From contig OY992536.1 of the NCBI GenBank assembly GCA_963921195.1, positions 233,342,023 to 233,406,022 on the forward strand: a stretch of DNA of 64,000 bases, given 5' to 3'. Below, in pieces: positions 52,820 to 63,799 of this stretch. Origin of the DNA: Pegoplata infirma (taxonomy: Eukaryota > Arthropoda > Insecta > Diptera > Anthomyiidae). Under the pieces are notes generated by a model. That model searched no databases. It saw nothing but the letters and a program-made list of their open reading frames with translations, and had not been told where the DNA came from. The translations under genes and the position numbers were made by a program. The number at the start of each line of letters is the position of its first letter. Positions within the stretch are counted from its first letter, which is position 1.

Positions 52820-54838
52820 CAGGGACAGGACCTTCAAGCACTAAAAAACTATTTTTTAGGTGCCTAAAATATGCACTTAAAATCTAAAAATATGCACTAA
52901 AAATTATAAATATCCACTTGTTTTTTTACTTTTATAAAAAAAAAACATAACATTTGAATCTACTCTGGCATTGTATGCTTAGTTATACATATAAGAGGAG
53001 TTCCTTCTAACAATAAGACTTAAATTTTGAGGTAAAAAAGATGTGATTTTTGTTTTGATGGCACATCGATGAAAGTTGGCATGAATATTAGAAGCTATTT
53101 AAGAATAAGAAATTCGTTCGCGTCAATTACTTAAATCGCGCAAGGGAGTCAAAAGTTATGGCGGTTTTAAGATTTAGCGGTTTTAAAAATCTTAAAAATA
53201 TTTTAAAGATTTTTTTTCTACACATTTGTTGCATGCGTTATTAAAACAAGCCAGGATATATCATTTTTTCTAAAACATATGATATAAATTTAACCCTTTA
53301 ATGACCAAACGATTTAAAAAAAATATATATAAGTACCTAAAATCGCAATTAACTCGCGGTAAAAGAAAAGTTTCACAATTTTTTATAACATATTTAGGCA
53401 ATGCGCCTTGGTATTACTGAAAAAAATCACGGAAAATCGTATCATTGTACCAGTAGTTTAAAAAAAATCGGTGATGCTTTTTTATAACAAGAAAATTTAA
53501 TATGGTCCGAAAAATCTGTAATCATCAAAATTTTTTAACCCGCCTCTGATTTTATGATGACATATCAAGTGGCTTTCATTTATAAAAATGTAATCCGATT
53601 TCGTGTAAAGCCTTGGATGTGCCAGATCAAAAAAGGTTTAGATAAAATCATCGCGCTTTCCGCTTAGAATGGCTTAAATTAAAAAAAAATTAAAAAGCAA
53701 ATCAGTTCTACTCGTTAAGGTACGTCTTTTGGTGTATTAAAATGAACATGATGCATTAATTGCTACTAAAAAAAATAGGAAACAGATTTGCAAATTTCGA
53801 ACAATTTTCAAAAATGCCATAAAATTTTTGAAATTTATTTTTTATAAACCCGCCAGTGACTTTTTTATGTAAACTCACAAAAAACTCGGTTTACGCAAGA
53901 GTCCACCAAATTTCGAATGAAACCGCGAATGTGCCTCGCGAAAAACTGGTATTTTAAAAAAATTACGTTTTTTCTTTCGAAATTTGATCTGCTGAAACTC
54001 CTCAACTATTCGTGGCACATTATCGGGATTTACTCCAAAATGTTAAGAATTAAAACAGCTACCAACTTTGGTTCAACTTTTTTCATTTTATAGAGGGGGC
54101 CGAAATCCCTGATCAAAAACCTCGAAAATTTAAAAACTTTTAATTTTTGGTTTCAAAACTTAACCGTCTTACAACTTCTTACCAAGCGATGAAGCATCTA
54201 TCAAACCAACATTAAAATAATCTCTTATATGTACTGACTTTGCGTTATGCCGGAAAAGATTGAAATATAAGGAGAACTTAAAAAAAAGCGAAAGAAGGTA
54301 AAAACTATGGATTATTTCAAGCCATTTTTATCGATTTTTCAACTTTAACCCTCTGTAACTTTTACGGATACAGTGGGGTAATCCTTAAACATTGCTCAGT
54401 GATCGTTTGATGTCTTGTTTACACAACTGCATTTACAGTTTTTCTAAATTCCAAAAACTGCCGGTTTTTTTAAACATTTATTTCAGTTTCACTGAGTTGA
54501 AATTTAAAAAAGATTTTGTGACATACAGTGTGTATAAAATGTTATTAAAAAATAGAAATGATCTAAAAAATTTTAATAATTACTTTAATACAAAAAAAAA
54601 TATCATAAAAAAATTTAAAAAATAGCTACAAAATATGACCTAAAAACATGTATTTATAGCGAAATAATAGCACAATATGCAAAAATATATATTTTAAGCA
54701 AAATATGCAAAAATATGCACTAACGAACCGATGCCATTTTAAAGCAAATTCTTTGATTCGCAAAGATATCTTGTTTATGCTGTTCTATGACCAAAGGGGG
54801 AAAACATGCATTTGCATGAAAGTCATAAAAAGTCCTTG
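52820..54838. mobile_element. Probable hAT-like element, near-perfect 8-bp flanks
   Basis: Starts CAGGGACAGGACC and ends AAAAAGTCCTTG; flanks are GTCATAAC and GTCATAAT, one mismatch. Both tips fit YARNG (CAGGG, CAAGG). Near both ends AAAATATGCACTAAAA-type motifs occur in opposite orientation (52870-52905, 54670-54725). The 2-kb body has loose repeats and no frame above 77 codons. Confidence 0.55.
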
Positions 54839-55343
54839 GTCATAATTATCTCTTTTACCCATGCAAACACGGCTTTAATTGTGTAACGATTTTTCGACAC
54901 TTTTTTGACGTAATATATTTAGAAAAATGAAAGGTTATTGCCCCATTTATTAAACGCGAGGCCATAAGGTATAATTTTGCATCATTGGTTTCAAGTTTTT
55001 TTTTGCATATTAATTTCCCGGTATAAAAAGCTACTTCATATATGAAAAATCGAAAATGTTGTAAACTCCGTCACAATGTTTACAACAAAACTCCTTAGCG
55101 TGTATCTAAAATATCATAATATTTTGACATATCTAGTTGACATCTAATGTTTTTTTTTCGGAAACCATTTTTCGACAAATAGTTTTTGAAAAAAAGGGCA
55201 AAAAGTGACGAATGTAAATTTTTAAAACTTATTTTTCTAAGGTGAATGTAAACTCTGTCACCAAAAAAATCTATTAATTATCGATAACATTTGTTTGAAA
55301 CAATTTGTAAGAAGAGAGCTTTTATAGTTATATTTGTAGTGAT
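54839..55343. other. Intron sequence without recognised feature
   Basis: GTAAACTCCGTCACAATG (55063) and GTAAACTCTGTCACCAAA (55247) are similar, suggesting an old repeat pair. No frame and no family match. Confidence 0.4.
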
Positions 55344-56076
55344 CCCAGCAAAACTTTGGTAATGGGTAGTGATTATATAACACATTACCAGGTAATGTAT
55401 ATAACTTATTTGTAGCATTATTTTATGATGTCTTACCAAACATTTGTTCCACAACGTATTATTTTCAAGTGAAAAATAATGCATTACAAATAATTTGCTA
55501 CGTAATGCATGATTATTGGAAAAAATGTTTTTCATATTTATTATTTCTAAATATTAAATCATGGATGACTTATATTTGGTTACATTATGTATTATTTCAA
55601 AGTTTGAAATAATGCATTATTTATAATTGGATGCATAATGCATTAGAATAACATAGAAAATAATTATTTTATAAAAAAATGCATAAGTTTAAACTAGAGA
55701 TGGACTCACGACAGGAAATTTCTAACGACACACACTCACGAGCATATTTTATCTACTTACACTCACTTACAATCACGTGAGTAAATTTAATACAAAATTA
55801 CTTTTTCAATACTCGTAACACCTTATATATTATCTTCTGGTATGCTATATTCTTTCATTTCTCGTAACCTATAAAATATCATATATTTTACACCTTACTC
55901 GTATTCTTCGTTATAAATTTATGACTTATTTTATACCTTACTGGTATTCTATGTGATAATGTGGATGCATTACTTTGAGTCTCATCGCCTGTTAAAATCA
56001 TCAATGCTGCAATGTATAAAATAAGAGATCATATACCTTATTTTATACCTTATTTGGTAATCTAAGTTTTGCTGGG
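55344..56076. mobile_element. CCCAGCAAAACTT MITE, copy 2, AT flanks
   Basis: 733 bp starting CCCAGCAAAACTTTGGTAAT and ending ATCTAAGTTTTGCTGGG, flanked by AT on both sides. Relative of 3103-3538, sharing CACATTACCAGGTAATG. The interior is full of ATGCATTA/TAATGCAT motifs and contains a fragment of the GTGAGT-rich hAT-like MITE. Confidence 0.72.
55692..55800 (+). mobile_element. Fragment of the TAGAGATGG hAT-like MITE
   Basis: CTAGAGATGGACTCACGACA followed by CACACACTCACGAGC and ACTCACTTACAATCACGTGA. Only one end is present, compared with 6821-7287. Confidence 0.55.
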
Positions 56077-56850
56077 ATGTAACATAACGATTTTATTAAA
56101 AAAAACACTAAAAATTAAAATTTTTTGTTTGTACAATTTTGGCTCAAAAACACTGACATTTTTTTAATGCACCCATATACTCGGCTTTAAAGAAAATTTT
56201 TCTTTAAGAAATAAATATTACAAATTTATTTCAGAATTTTTTTATTATTTGGATAATTTTGTTTACCTTAGAGATTATATTTCTTATTTACTATAATAAT
56301 GTAGACAAGATAACAAAGAGTATTTAATAAAATCATAGAACAGGGTAAGGCAATCAAAGTGTTATAAATGTAAACAATTAAAACAAAAACTGTTATTATA
56401 GCATGAGGGTCATAAAATATAACTCGTAAGTATTTAACTAATATTTAAAAGAATTACAAATATAAAATAAAAATAAAAACTTTACCGAATTTTTTCAAGA
56501 CTTGAAAAGTCCTACTGAGGGTTTGCAACAATAAGAAAACACAATCTGTCAAAAGTTAAAAAAGAAAACAATTTTGACCAAACGATAGTTCTTAATTTAT
56601 TTCTCATTCAACGTTTCTTGAATAGCTGATTTTAATCTGACTTACATTAAGTGCGACAAACCGTAGAGTGCTGATGAAGAAAGGGTGGTATATCTCAAAG
56701 CTGTTATATCTACACTTAAAGTCCCTTTAAATTGTTATACTTTGTGTGATGAAATGAAATGTTCGTAAATGGGCTAAATCGCAACAGGGGAAAAAAAGTT
56801 CCCACTCTTGAAAATACAAAAAAAATCTAATTGAATAATAAAAAACACTA
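56077..56850. other. AT-rich intron sequence with a faint HINE-like trace
   Basis: Mostly unassigned. GTTCGTAAATGGGCTAAATC followed by CAGGGGAAAAAAAGTTCCCA (56760-56800) is a short trace of a HINE body. No exon signal. Confidence 0.45.
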
Positions 56851-57400
56851 ACTGGAGTGTTTGGAACCGGTAAGGGAATACCAGAAATGTCTATAATTTT
56901 TAGAAATGAAATTTTTCTCTGAATTTTTTCAACTTGAACCCTTATAACAAATATAATTAGAGCCCGAGCTCATTCTGTACAAAAAAAAAAAACAATAATA
57001 AAATTACTAACAAAATATGTCGCCATTAGGCACGTCTCCGAAACAAAAAATGCAAATTCCTGCATTTGTGTCTGCAATTCCAGATCATGTTGGTAATCCT
57101 TGCAAAATAATATAAGAGACAAAAAAGTTGAAAGAAAGTATGAGATGAGGTTGAGATTGCTAGAAATAGAAGTGTAGTGTTGGAAACTGCCAAAATTTAC
57201 TCTGTAGAAACTATAAATATTCACATATATAAAAAAACAATTTCCATTAACAAGACAAACCGACATTTAAAATCCTACTGATGATAACACTGACTGGAGT
57301 GTTTTAAACCGGTATGGGAATACCAGAAATGTTTATAATTTTTAGAAATTCAATTTTTCTTCGGCATTTTTCAAATTGAGCCCTTATAAAAAATCCTTTA
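56851..57400. repeat. Dispersed repeat Q, two copies
   Basis: CACTAACTGGAGTGTTTGGA, GGGAATACCAGAAATGTCTA and CAACTTGAACCCTTATAAC (56850-56950) recur at 57280-57390, preceded by TTCCATTAACAAGACAAACC. Other copies are at 42430-42560 and 58150-58390. A 98-codon frame on the minus strand lies inside and has no credible similarity. Confidence 0.65.
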
Positions 57401-57404
57401 AATT

Positions 57405-57500
57405 TTAAGGATTTTTTGATATTTTTTAGTAAGTTTATTCTAGCTCGAGGTAATTATTTTCTGTACTAATTAATACTCATAGAATAATATTTACTGTAAT
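57405..57500 (+). repeat. Repeat P fragment
   Basis: AGTTTATTCTAGCTCGAGGT, AATTATTTTCTGTACTAATT and CTCATAGAATAAT match the 29255 variant of repeat P. Confidence 0.6.
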
Positions 57501-57801
57501 ATGTATGTTGATTTTTAATATGCCAACTAGTGTAAAAATACTATTACTAATTGGCCTTATTTTTAATTTTCAATACAATGGCGTAATTTTGCCGACTATA
57601 ATAATGATAATAATATGTAAGTTGAATAATATTGATTTTGATTGCATGCGCTATTGTCTTAAGTCCCCACAGAATAATGTAAAATAATAAAAATAAAAAA
57701 AAAAAATAAAATACACAATTAATATTCCCCTTATTACAACAAACAATGAAATTCTAAAATTTTTTAAAGTCACATGAAAAATTGTATGGATATACAAATT
57801 A
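57501..57801. other. Short AT-rich intron stretch
   Basis: No repeat or exon recognised; TTACATTATTCTGTGGGGAC-type complement and A-rich runs near 57685. Confidence 0.4.
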
Positions 57802-58823
57802 CACCGCTCAACAAATCGAAAGTTTTTGGCTCCGGTTTGAAGTTTCATATAAAATTTTTAAATATTTTGACTCGCTGATTCCAAATCTGTGCTCCAAATT
57901 TTCCCATCACGTCTAGAATTTTAATTATTCGCTGTTGAAAATGCGAAAAAACGCGATTTTTGCTTTTCTTGAAAGTGCAGCCACTGGGTGGTATAAAAAT
58001 CTGGTATAAAGCGTTAGAGTAGAATTGAACTATGATCTCAAATATATGATCAAAAAAATTTGAAGTTGTTTGTTATTGGCAAAACATGCATTTAAAAAAA
58101 AACACTGTGAAAAAAATTAGAAAAAACACCATTTTTAAAAGGCTCTAAAACATAGAAATAGAATTGTAGTGTTGGAAACTGTCAAAATTTATTCTCTAGA
58201 AACTAAAAATATTCACATACATATATAAAAAACAGTTTTCATTAACAAGACAAACCGACATTTAACATCCTATTGATGATGACACTAACTGGGGTGTTTG
58301 AAACCGGTATCGGAAATACCAGAAATGTCTATAATTTTTAGAAATTCAAATTTTCTTCTGCATTTTTTCAACTTGAACCCTTATAACAAAAACCAGATGA
58401 TTAATCTTTACTGTGATGATCTCAAAATTTAGCCAAAAGTTCATTCTTTTTTATAGGCTTTTAAGCCCATTAAAGATATCTTCCGGTTTATTCGAAAAAT
58501 AACACAGAAAACATGAATTTGTAAAATATTTATTTTTTTTGTTTTTATTTACCTTACCTTTTTTACAAAAATTGTAATTTTAACAGTATCATTTAAAAAC
58601 GCAAGTGTAACCCAACCAAACGCAATAATAAGAAAAAATTGTTTTCTATGTTGGAGACCATAGACAAATTATACTTTTGCGCTTTATACCAGATTTGTAT
58701 CGTCGTGATGGAAAAATTCTGGACGTGATGGAAAAATTTGGAGAACAGATTTGGAATCAGGAGATCAAAGTGTACTAAAATTGATTACCAGAATTCAAAC
58801 CGGAAAATGAGTGTTGAGCGGTG
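57802..58823. mobile_element. PIF/Harbinger-like MITE, CACCGCTCAACA termini, copy 2, TSD TTA
   Basis: 1022 bp starting CACCGCTCAACAAATCGAAA and ending GTGTTGAGCGGTG, flanked by TTA (57799-57801, 58824-58826). Close to 46449-47299 but with an insertion of repeat Q at about 58150-58390, splitting GGCTCTAA from AACCAGATGATTAATC, and a deletion near the right arm. Confidence 0.82.
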
Positions 58824-60164
58824 TTATTATTGATATACAATTGAGGCTTTCACAGTGATGATTAAATTTGCCTTTTTGTGTAATATTTGGCAAAAATGCC
58901 AAACGTCACAAAAATTTTTCTTAAAATGTCTAACTCAAACCTTGAGTAAAAAGAAAATACTTGAGTGCAAATAAAAAAAAAAGTGGAAACAGCAATAAAA
59001 ACATTTATACAAAAAGAAAAACACAGATTTTATTTTATTTTAAAATTGTGAATGCAAAAAGTTACTAAAGTTAATTAAAATTATTTTGTACAAGTTATTT
59101 ATAAAAAGTGCGCTCACGATATGTAAAAATAAAATGGTGGCAAATACTTGACGTTAAGTAAAATGACAAATTTGTCATTTACCACATTAAAATCCCTAAC
59201 ACTGTGAAAACTCCTAATGTCACATTGCAATGTTTATTTTAAATATATCTGACAAAAAATCAACCATATAATTACACTACTCTACAAAAATCAAATTTTT
59301 TTTGCATAGACTTCTAAAGTATAATTTGTAAGTATTTTGGCCTCCTAAACACGAATCTGTCATCAGAAACTTTGTATTAAATTGCCTTCTCGAGATATAG
59401 CTCTCAAAACAGAAAATTTTTTTAATATTCGAAAAGTGTATGTTAAAGTAAATTGGGCACTAGCACGCCTTTTCACTTATGAAGTCAAAGGACCAAAGTG
59501 TTTTCTACAAACGGCCGTCAACATTTCAAAAATCAGACGACAGATTCTTAAGATATTAACAAAAAATGCAAAAAAAGATATATTTAAAAAAATGGTAACA
59601 TTCTTTTTTTTTGCATGACACAAAATTTTTTATTAGCAAATTTATAATGCCAAAGGTTCGTACTCATAAATTATATAAAAAGTTATTAACATTTTATAAT
59701 GGTACGCAAATTATTAAAAAAAAAAATCGGAAAAAGTGGATTTTTCTAAAAAATAAATTTGCAAATATCTTAAAAACTAAAGCTAACTTTCAAATTTGGG
59801 ATACATATTCGTAATCTACGTCCCAAAAACTATTAGAAAAGTTGGGTCGCAAGTCATAAAATTTTTTGTGTTCCTCCGTGTCATAAACGTCCAGGCAAAT
59901 TTTAATTCTCTCTTGCTTAAAACTTATGCCTGAGGCTAATCGGACTTCCCCGTGACAACAATCTATAAAAGTTTTGGATTTTTGAAAACTTTTTTAAACA
60001 TTTTTCAAAAAAAAAAATATGTCTGGGACATATTTATTAGTTTTGACGAATTGTTGTATTGACCCTCATATTTGTGAATACAATAAATTTTTTTCACTGA
60101 AAGTGCTCCCTTTCGGAAATTTGTAATATCAACAAACGTTTTTAAATTTTGACTGTTGAAAAAA
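58824..60164. other. AT-rich intron sequence without recognised feature
   Basis: No repeat family matched. Two overlapping frames at 59382-59814 (78 and 67 codons) are lysine-, phenylalanine- and asparagine-rich, as expected from AT-rich DNA; no domain recognised. Confidence 0.45.
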
Positions 60165-60380
60165 TAATTTTGTTTTTTTTTTCAATAAAGAAATTCAACA
60201 AACACAATTTGTTGATCTCACAAAAGTAAAATATCTTAATTTTTTTTTTTTTCAAAAAAGAAATTCAACAAACACAACCACAATTTGTTGATCTGACAAA
60301 TGATTTTTTTTTTTTCAACAAAGAAATTTAACAAACACAAACACTATTTGTTGACATGATAAAAGAATTTTTAAATAAAA
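60165..60380 (+). repeat. Three degenerate tandem repeats with CAACAAACACAA
   Basis: Units of about 65-75 bp: TTTTTCAATAAAGAAATTCA, CAACAAACACAATTTGTTGA, then CTCACAAAAG-type text; repeated near 60180, 60250 and 60315. Each unit contains a CAACAAA...TTTGTTG inverted pair. ACTTGACTGAGTTTGTTGAA follows. Confidence 0.75.
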
Positions 60381-60559
60381 TTACTTGACTGAGTTTGTTG
60401 AAAACAAAATCGAAGTTTTGTATTATGGACTAACAGGCTTCCGTTTTTACTAAATGTTTGGTTGATATAATTTGGTAGAATCACAATTTATGTTTATTGA
60501 TTTAAATTTGACGATTTTATTTTCTGTGTAAACACGAATATCAAAATCTAAATTTAAAT

Positions 60560-61320
60560 CGGTTGAACGGTTTTCTAAATATCGCTATTTTAAATTTAAA
60601 AAAAAATGTAGATTTTTTTCCACGTGCAAGAAAATAAAAAAAAACACAAAATTGTCTTCCCTTGACCTTTTCATCGAGCTTGAGAAAGTCTTTCATTAAA
60701 ACTTAATTTCAGCCAAATATGTCTATTTCAATCGGCGCACTTCGATCAAGGTTTTAGATTTTAAAAAAAATTTCACCAATTTTTTAGATTTTTCAAAAAT
60801 TATGAATATGAATATGAGAAAATTTCTGAAAACGGTCAAGCGGTTTTCAAGATATCGTCATATAAAATTTGTCAACAAATTTCTAAAAATTACAGTTAAC
60901 AAAAATTTATTAAAATAAACTTAACATTTTTACCACTTACTATTTAATAGAGATTGAGACAAGCTTTCATTTAAACTTAATTTGAGCCAAATCAGAACAA
61001 CTGAACTTATGGCGCCCTTCAATCAAAGTTTAGAGTTTTCAGAGAATTTTTTTTTAAAAAGAAAAAAAAAAAAAAAATTCTTAATGATCGGATTTCGCAT
61101 TAATTAGTTTTAAATGAAAGTTGGTCTCAAGCTCTAGGAACAATTTCAAATAGGTATATATCGAAAACGGTTCTACCAATTAAATATTTTTTGGAATTCG
61201 TTTTCAGCGTATCAAAATTAATAAACGTGATGGTAGTAAAAAATATTTTTTTTTTCAAAATTTTCAAATATCTAAATTTTGATGCTGGGTGCAACGTATT
61301 AACTTTTTCTGAATGATCTT
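60560..61320 (+). repeat. Diverged ~250-bp direct repeats
   Basis: GAAAGTCTTTCATTAAAACTT, AATTTCAGCCAAATATGTC and CACTTCGATCAAGGTTTTAG (60680-60765) resemble GACAAGCTTTCATTTAAACT, AATTTGAGCCAAATCAGAAC and CCCTTCAATCAAAGTTTAGA (60955-61035), with a third weaker unit near 61105. No coding sense. Confidence 0.5.
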
Positions 61321-61617
61321 AAATTTTTTGCAAATAGCTTTTAGAACTTGTGGAATAAAAACTTTAACTCTAATGTTATAAGCGACATGAATGATTATAC
61401 ATACACTCTTTCACTTACAATAAGTAAAGGGTATAAAAAAACAACAAAAGAACAAATTAAATGCTAATTATACACTATGGTGTATTTATAATTATACTTT
61501 TTATAGTGGCGGATATGATATTACCCCTACCACTGCAACAACCCCTTTCTTGCTCTCATCGTAATGCGCACACAATATTTTAAAATAATTGATACATACA
61601 ATAAAGTACATATATAT
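61321..61617. other. Intron sequence with no recognised element
   Basis: Contains ATTACCCCTACCACTGCAAC near 61521 and an AAAGGGTATAAAAAA run near 61425, which is only superficially like a HINE tip. No exon signal on the minus strand. Confidence 0.4.
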
Positions 61618-62703
61618 GAGGCATTCCACACCAAATGTCCCGCTACAGAAAAACATGTGTCCCATAAATTTCTGAATAGGTTGTTGGGATAGCCCTATAT
61701 TTGGAACTAAGAAAATTGTGTTTTTGGTTTTTCAAATTTTCAAAAACTGGGCTTAGGAGGCATGGTCGAATATTGGAAAAATGGTCAAATTTGTGGCGAG
61801 TTGCCTTGATTAAATATTTATCACATTAAAACGGAATGCAACACAAACTCAAACATGTGCATTCTTATATAGTTTTGTTACAAACTTTTGTATTGGCTAT
61901 CGATAATTTTTTTTTTTTTTTAAATTTTCAGAACCCGTTCTAAAATTTTCCAATTTTTAAAAAAAGTAAATTTATCAAAAATCCGGCCAATTTTTTTTTT
62001 AATTTTTTTAAAAGTTTAGACGTTTGTCCATCCACACAAGAAAATTCAGAAACGCGTTTTTCGTTTTTTTTTTTGTTTTGAGAAAATTGCATTTGAATTT
62101 TAAATTTCCTAACAATTTTGTAATTTGCTTGTATATTCTTGTTTTAACGTTGCGAATGATTATTTTTAGTTGCATAAATATTATTCATACGCTCTGTTGA
62201 AACAAGAAAATACAAGCAAATTATTAAATTTTTATGAAATTTAAAATTCAAATGCGATTTTCTCAAAAAAAAAACGAAAAACGAGTTTCTGATTTTTTTT
62301 TGTGTAGATGGACAAACATCTAAACTTAAAAAAAAAATTGAAAAAAGGTGGCCGAATTTTTTATAAATTGACTTTAAAAAAAAAAAAGAAAATTTCAGAA
62401 CGGGTTCTGAAAATTTTGCAAAAAAAAAAAAATTAATCGATAACCCATACAAAACTATATAAGAATGTAAATTTTAGAGATTGTGGTGCATTCCGTTTTA
62501 ATGTGATAAATATTTAATCAAGGCAACTCGCCACAAATTTGACCATTTTTACAATATTTGACCATGCCTCCTAAGCCCAGTTTTTGCAAAATTGAAATAC
62601 CAAAAACGCAATTTTCTAAGTTTTCTAGGGCTATCCATACAACCTATTCAGAAGTTTAAGGTACACATGTTTTTTTCGCTGAATATTTGGTGTGGAATGC
62701 CTC
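61618..62703. mobile_element. GAGGCATTCCACACC foldback, copy 3, intact
   Basis: 1086 bp, uninterrupted: GAGGCATTCCACACCAAAT at the left, TTTGGTGTGGAATGCCTC at the right, ATAT on both sides. Arms of about 520 bp are near-exact inverted copies (ACGGAATGCAACACAAACTC against its complement near 62480) meeting in a short loop at about 62155-62185. It sits roughly 110 bp inside the receptor intron. It is the reference copy for 5317-7409 and 15990-19187. The 102-codon frame within it is arm read-through. Confidence 0.87.
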
Positions 62704-62815
62704 ATATTTGTATGTGTACTTACATACATAAAATATATAAAAAAAATTTCCGTTTTTGAATATGCAAAAAACAATTTAATAATATAAAACAAAGTATAGT
62801 ACAAAAAATTGACAC
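62704..62815 (-). other. Start of receptor intron 1, unique AT-rich sequence
   Basis: Single-copy intron sequence between the splice donor and the foldback element at 61618-62703. No acceptor or further exon was recognised. A TATGTATGTAAGTACACATACA-like alternating purine-pyrimidine stretch lies near 62710-62730. Confidence 0.5.
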
Positions 62816-62821
62816 ACTTAC
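62816..62821 (-). promoter_or_regulatory. 5' splice donor GTAAGT ending receptor exon 1
   Basis: Read on the minus strand, the junction is GCG|GTAAGT, a near-ideal metazoan donor. It falls exactly after codon 326, just past the loop-2 cysteine, where similarity to amine receptors is lost. Without splicing the frame runs 33 more codons, with no TM5 features, to a stop near 62720. That tail is intron translation rather than receptor. Confidence 0.85.
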
Positions 62822-63799
62822 CGCACATTTTGGCAATGGCCCCTCTGGCATTTTCACTTTCCAACCCAACAATGGTGGTATACATATCAATGCAGACATT
62901 ATCCAAACAGCAGCAATCATTATGGCCGCACGTGCTGGTGTACGTGTCTTTAGATAATCCACTGCTTTCGTTATGCTCCAATAACGATCCAGCGATATCA
63001 GACATAAATTCATAATTGAGGCAGTACATAACAGAACATCCATGGCCGAATGTATATCACACCACCAACTGCCAAATATCCAATAACCCATTAACTCATT
63101 GGCCAGAGAAAATGGCATAATGATTAGACCCAAAAAGAAATCGGCCACCGCCAATGAAGCAATAAACCAATTTTGTATATTCTTTAAAGATTTTTCGGTG
63201 GCAATAGCAATAATGACCAACATATTGCCGACTATGATGACAATCATTAATATGGTCACAATTATTGAGGCTATGACTATGTGTGTCAGTGTATAGCCAC
63301 TGGGATAGCGGCCATCCCAGTGGACTTCCGTTATATTGCTGGTAAGATTTGTGAATGTTTGATTGTTATAATTGCCATAGGAGGAGGTTAAATTAATTGT
63401 TGATGTAGCACCATTTATTGTTGAATTGTAGATATTTGATGATAGCAGGAATAGGGTGTCATTAATGTCGGCAGCACCTTCGAGGGGACTCTGTAAGGTG
63501 GAACCGAAACCCGATAATGCTGTATCAAGTAAACTTGTTACCGTATACTGGCCATCTATAGTTAATAAGGGCGGATTGAGTGTTGTATTGGCGGGGTTGG
63601 AAATATAAGATGAATTTGTTGTTAAAATTCCCGATTTAACACCAGTAGCTCGTAGACCACCACCTCCTCCTCCACCGGGACCACCACCAGCTTCATTTGT
63701 AGCTGAAGTTGTGGTAGAAGTAAATATGGCCAAAAAATCATCTGTACTTATATTGCCGGTATTTATATTATTGTTGTCCAATTGTGTATTGTAATCCAT
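62822..63799 (-). CDS. Alpha2-adrenergic-like octopamine receptor, first coding exon (TM1-TM4), partial
   Basis: Encodes 326 residues of a class A GPCR expected to bind octopamine at the plasma membrane and couple to G proteins. Visible landmarks are: TM1 about 172-198 with GN at 191-192; TM2 about 209-231 with LAVAD ending at D220; PFSLANELMGYW at 229-240, which strongly resembles alpha2-adrenergic receptors; C247 at the top of TM3; amine-binding D254; DRY at 271-273; TM4 with W299; and C325 as the likely loop-2 disulphide partner. The long N-terminus has nine N-x-S/T sequons (N16, 62, 71, 113, 125, 136, 146, 151, 155) and a glycine run at 38-48; no signal peptide is evident. The ATG follows an A-rich fly-type context. 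Coding stops at GCG|GTAAGT, phase 0; TM5-TM7 must lie in later exons, not found here. The match to Drosophila Oct-alpha2R is from memory; another amine receptor subtype is possible but less likely. Confidence 0.88.

Noticed and set aside
56970..57266. 98-codon minus-strand frame as a possible later receptor exon
   Set aside because: It lies in dispersed repeat Q and lacks TM5-TM7 landmarks (no FYIP-, CWxP- or NPxxY-like motif).
62631..63029. 132-codon minus-strand frame overlapping the receptor exon
   Set aside because: Shifted frame within the real exon and intron; no domain.
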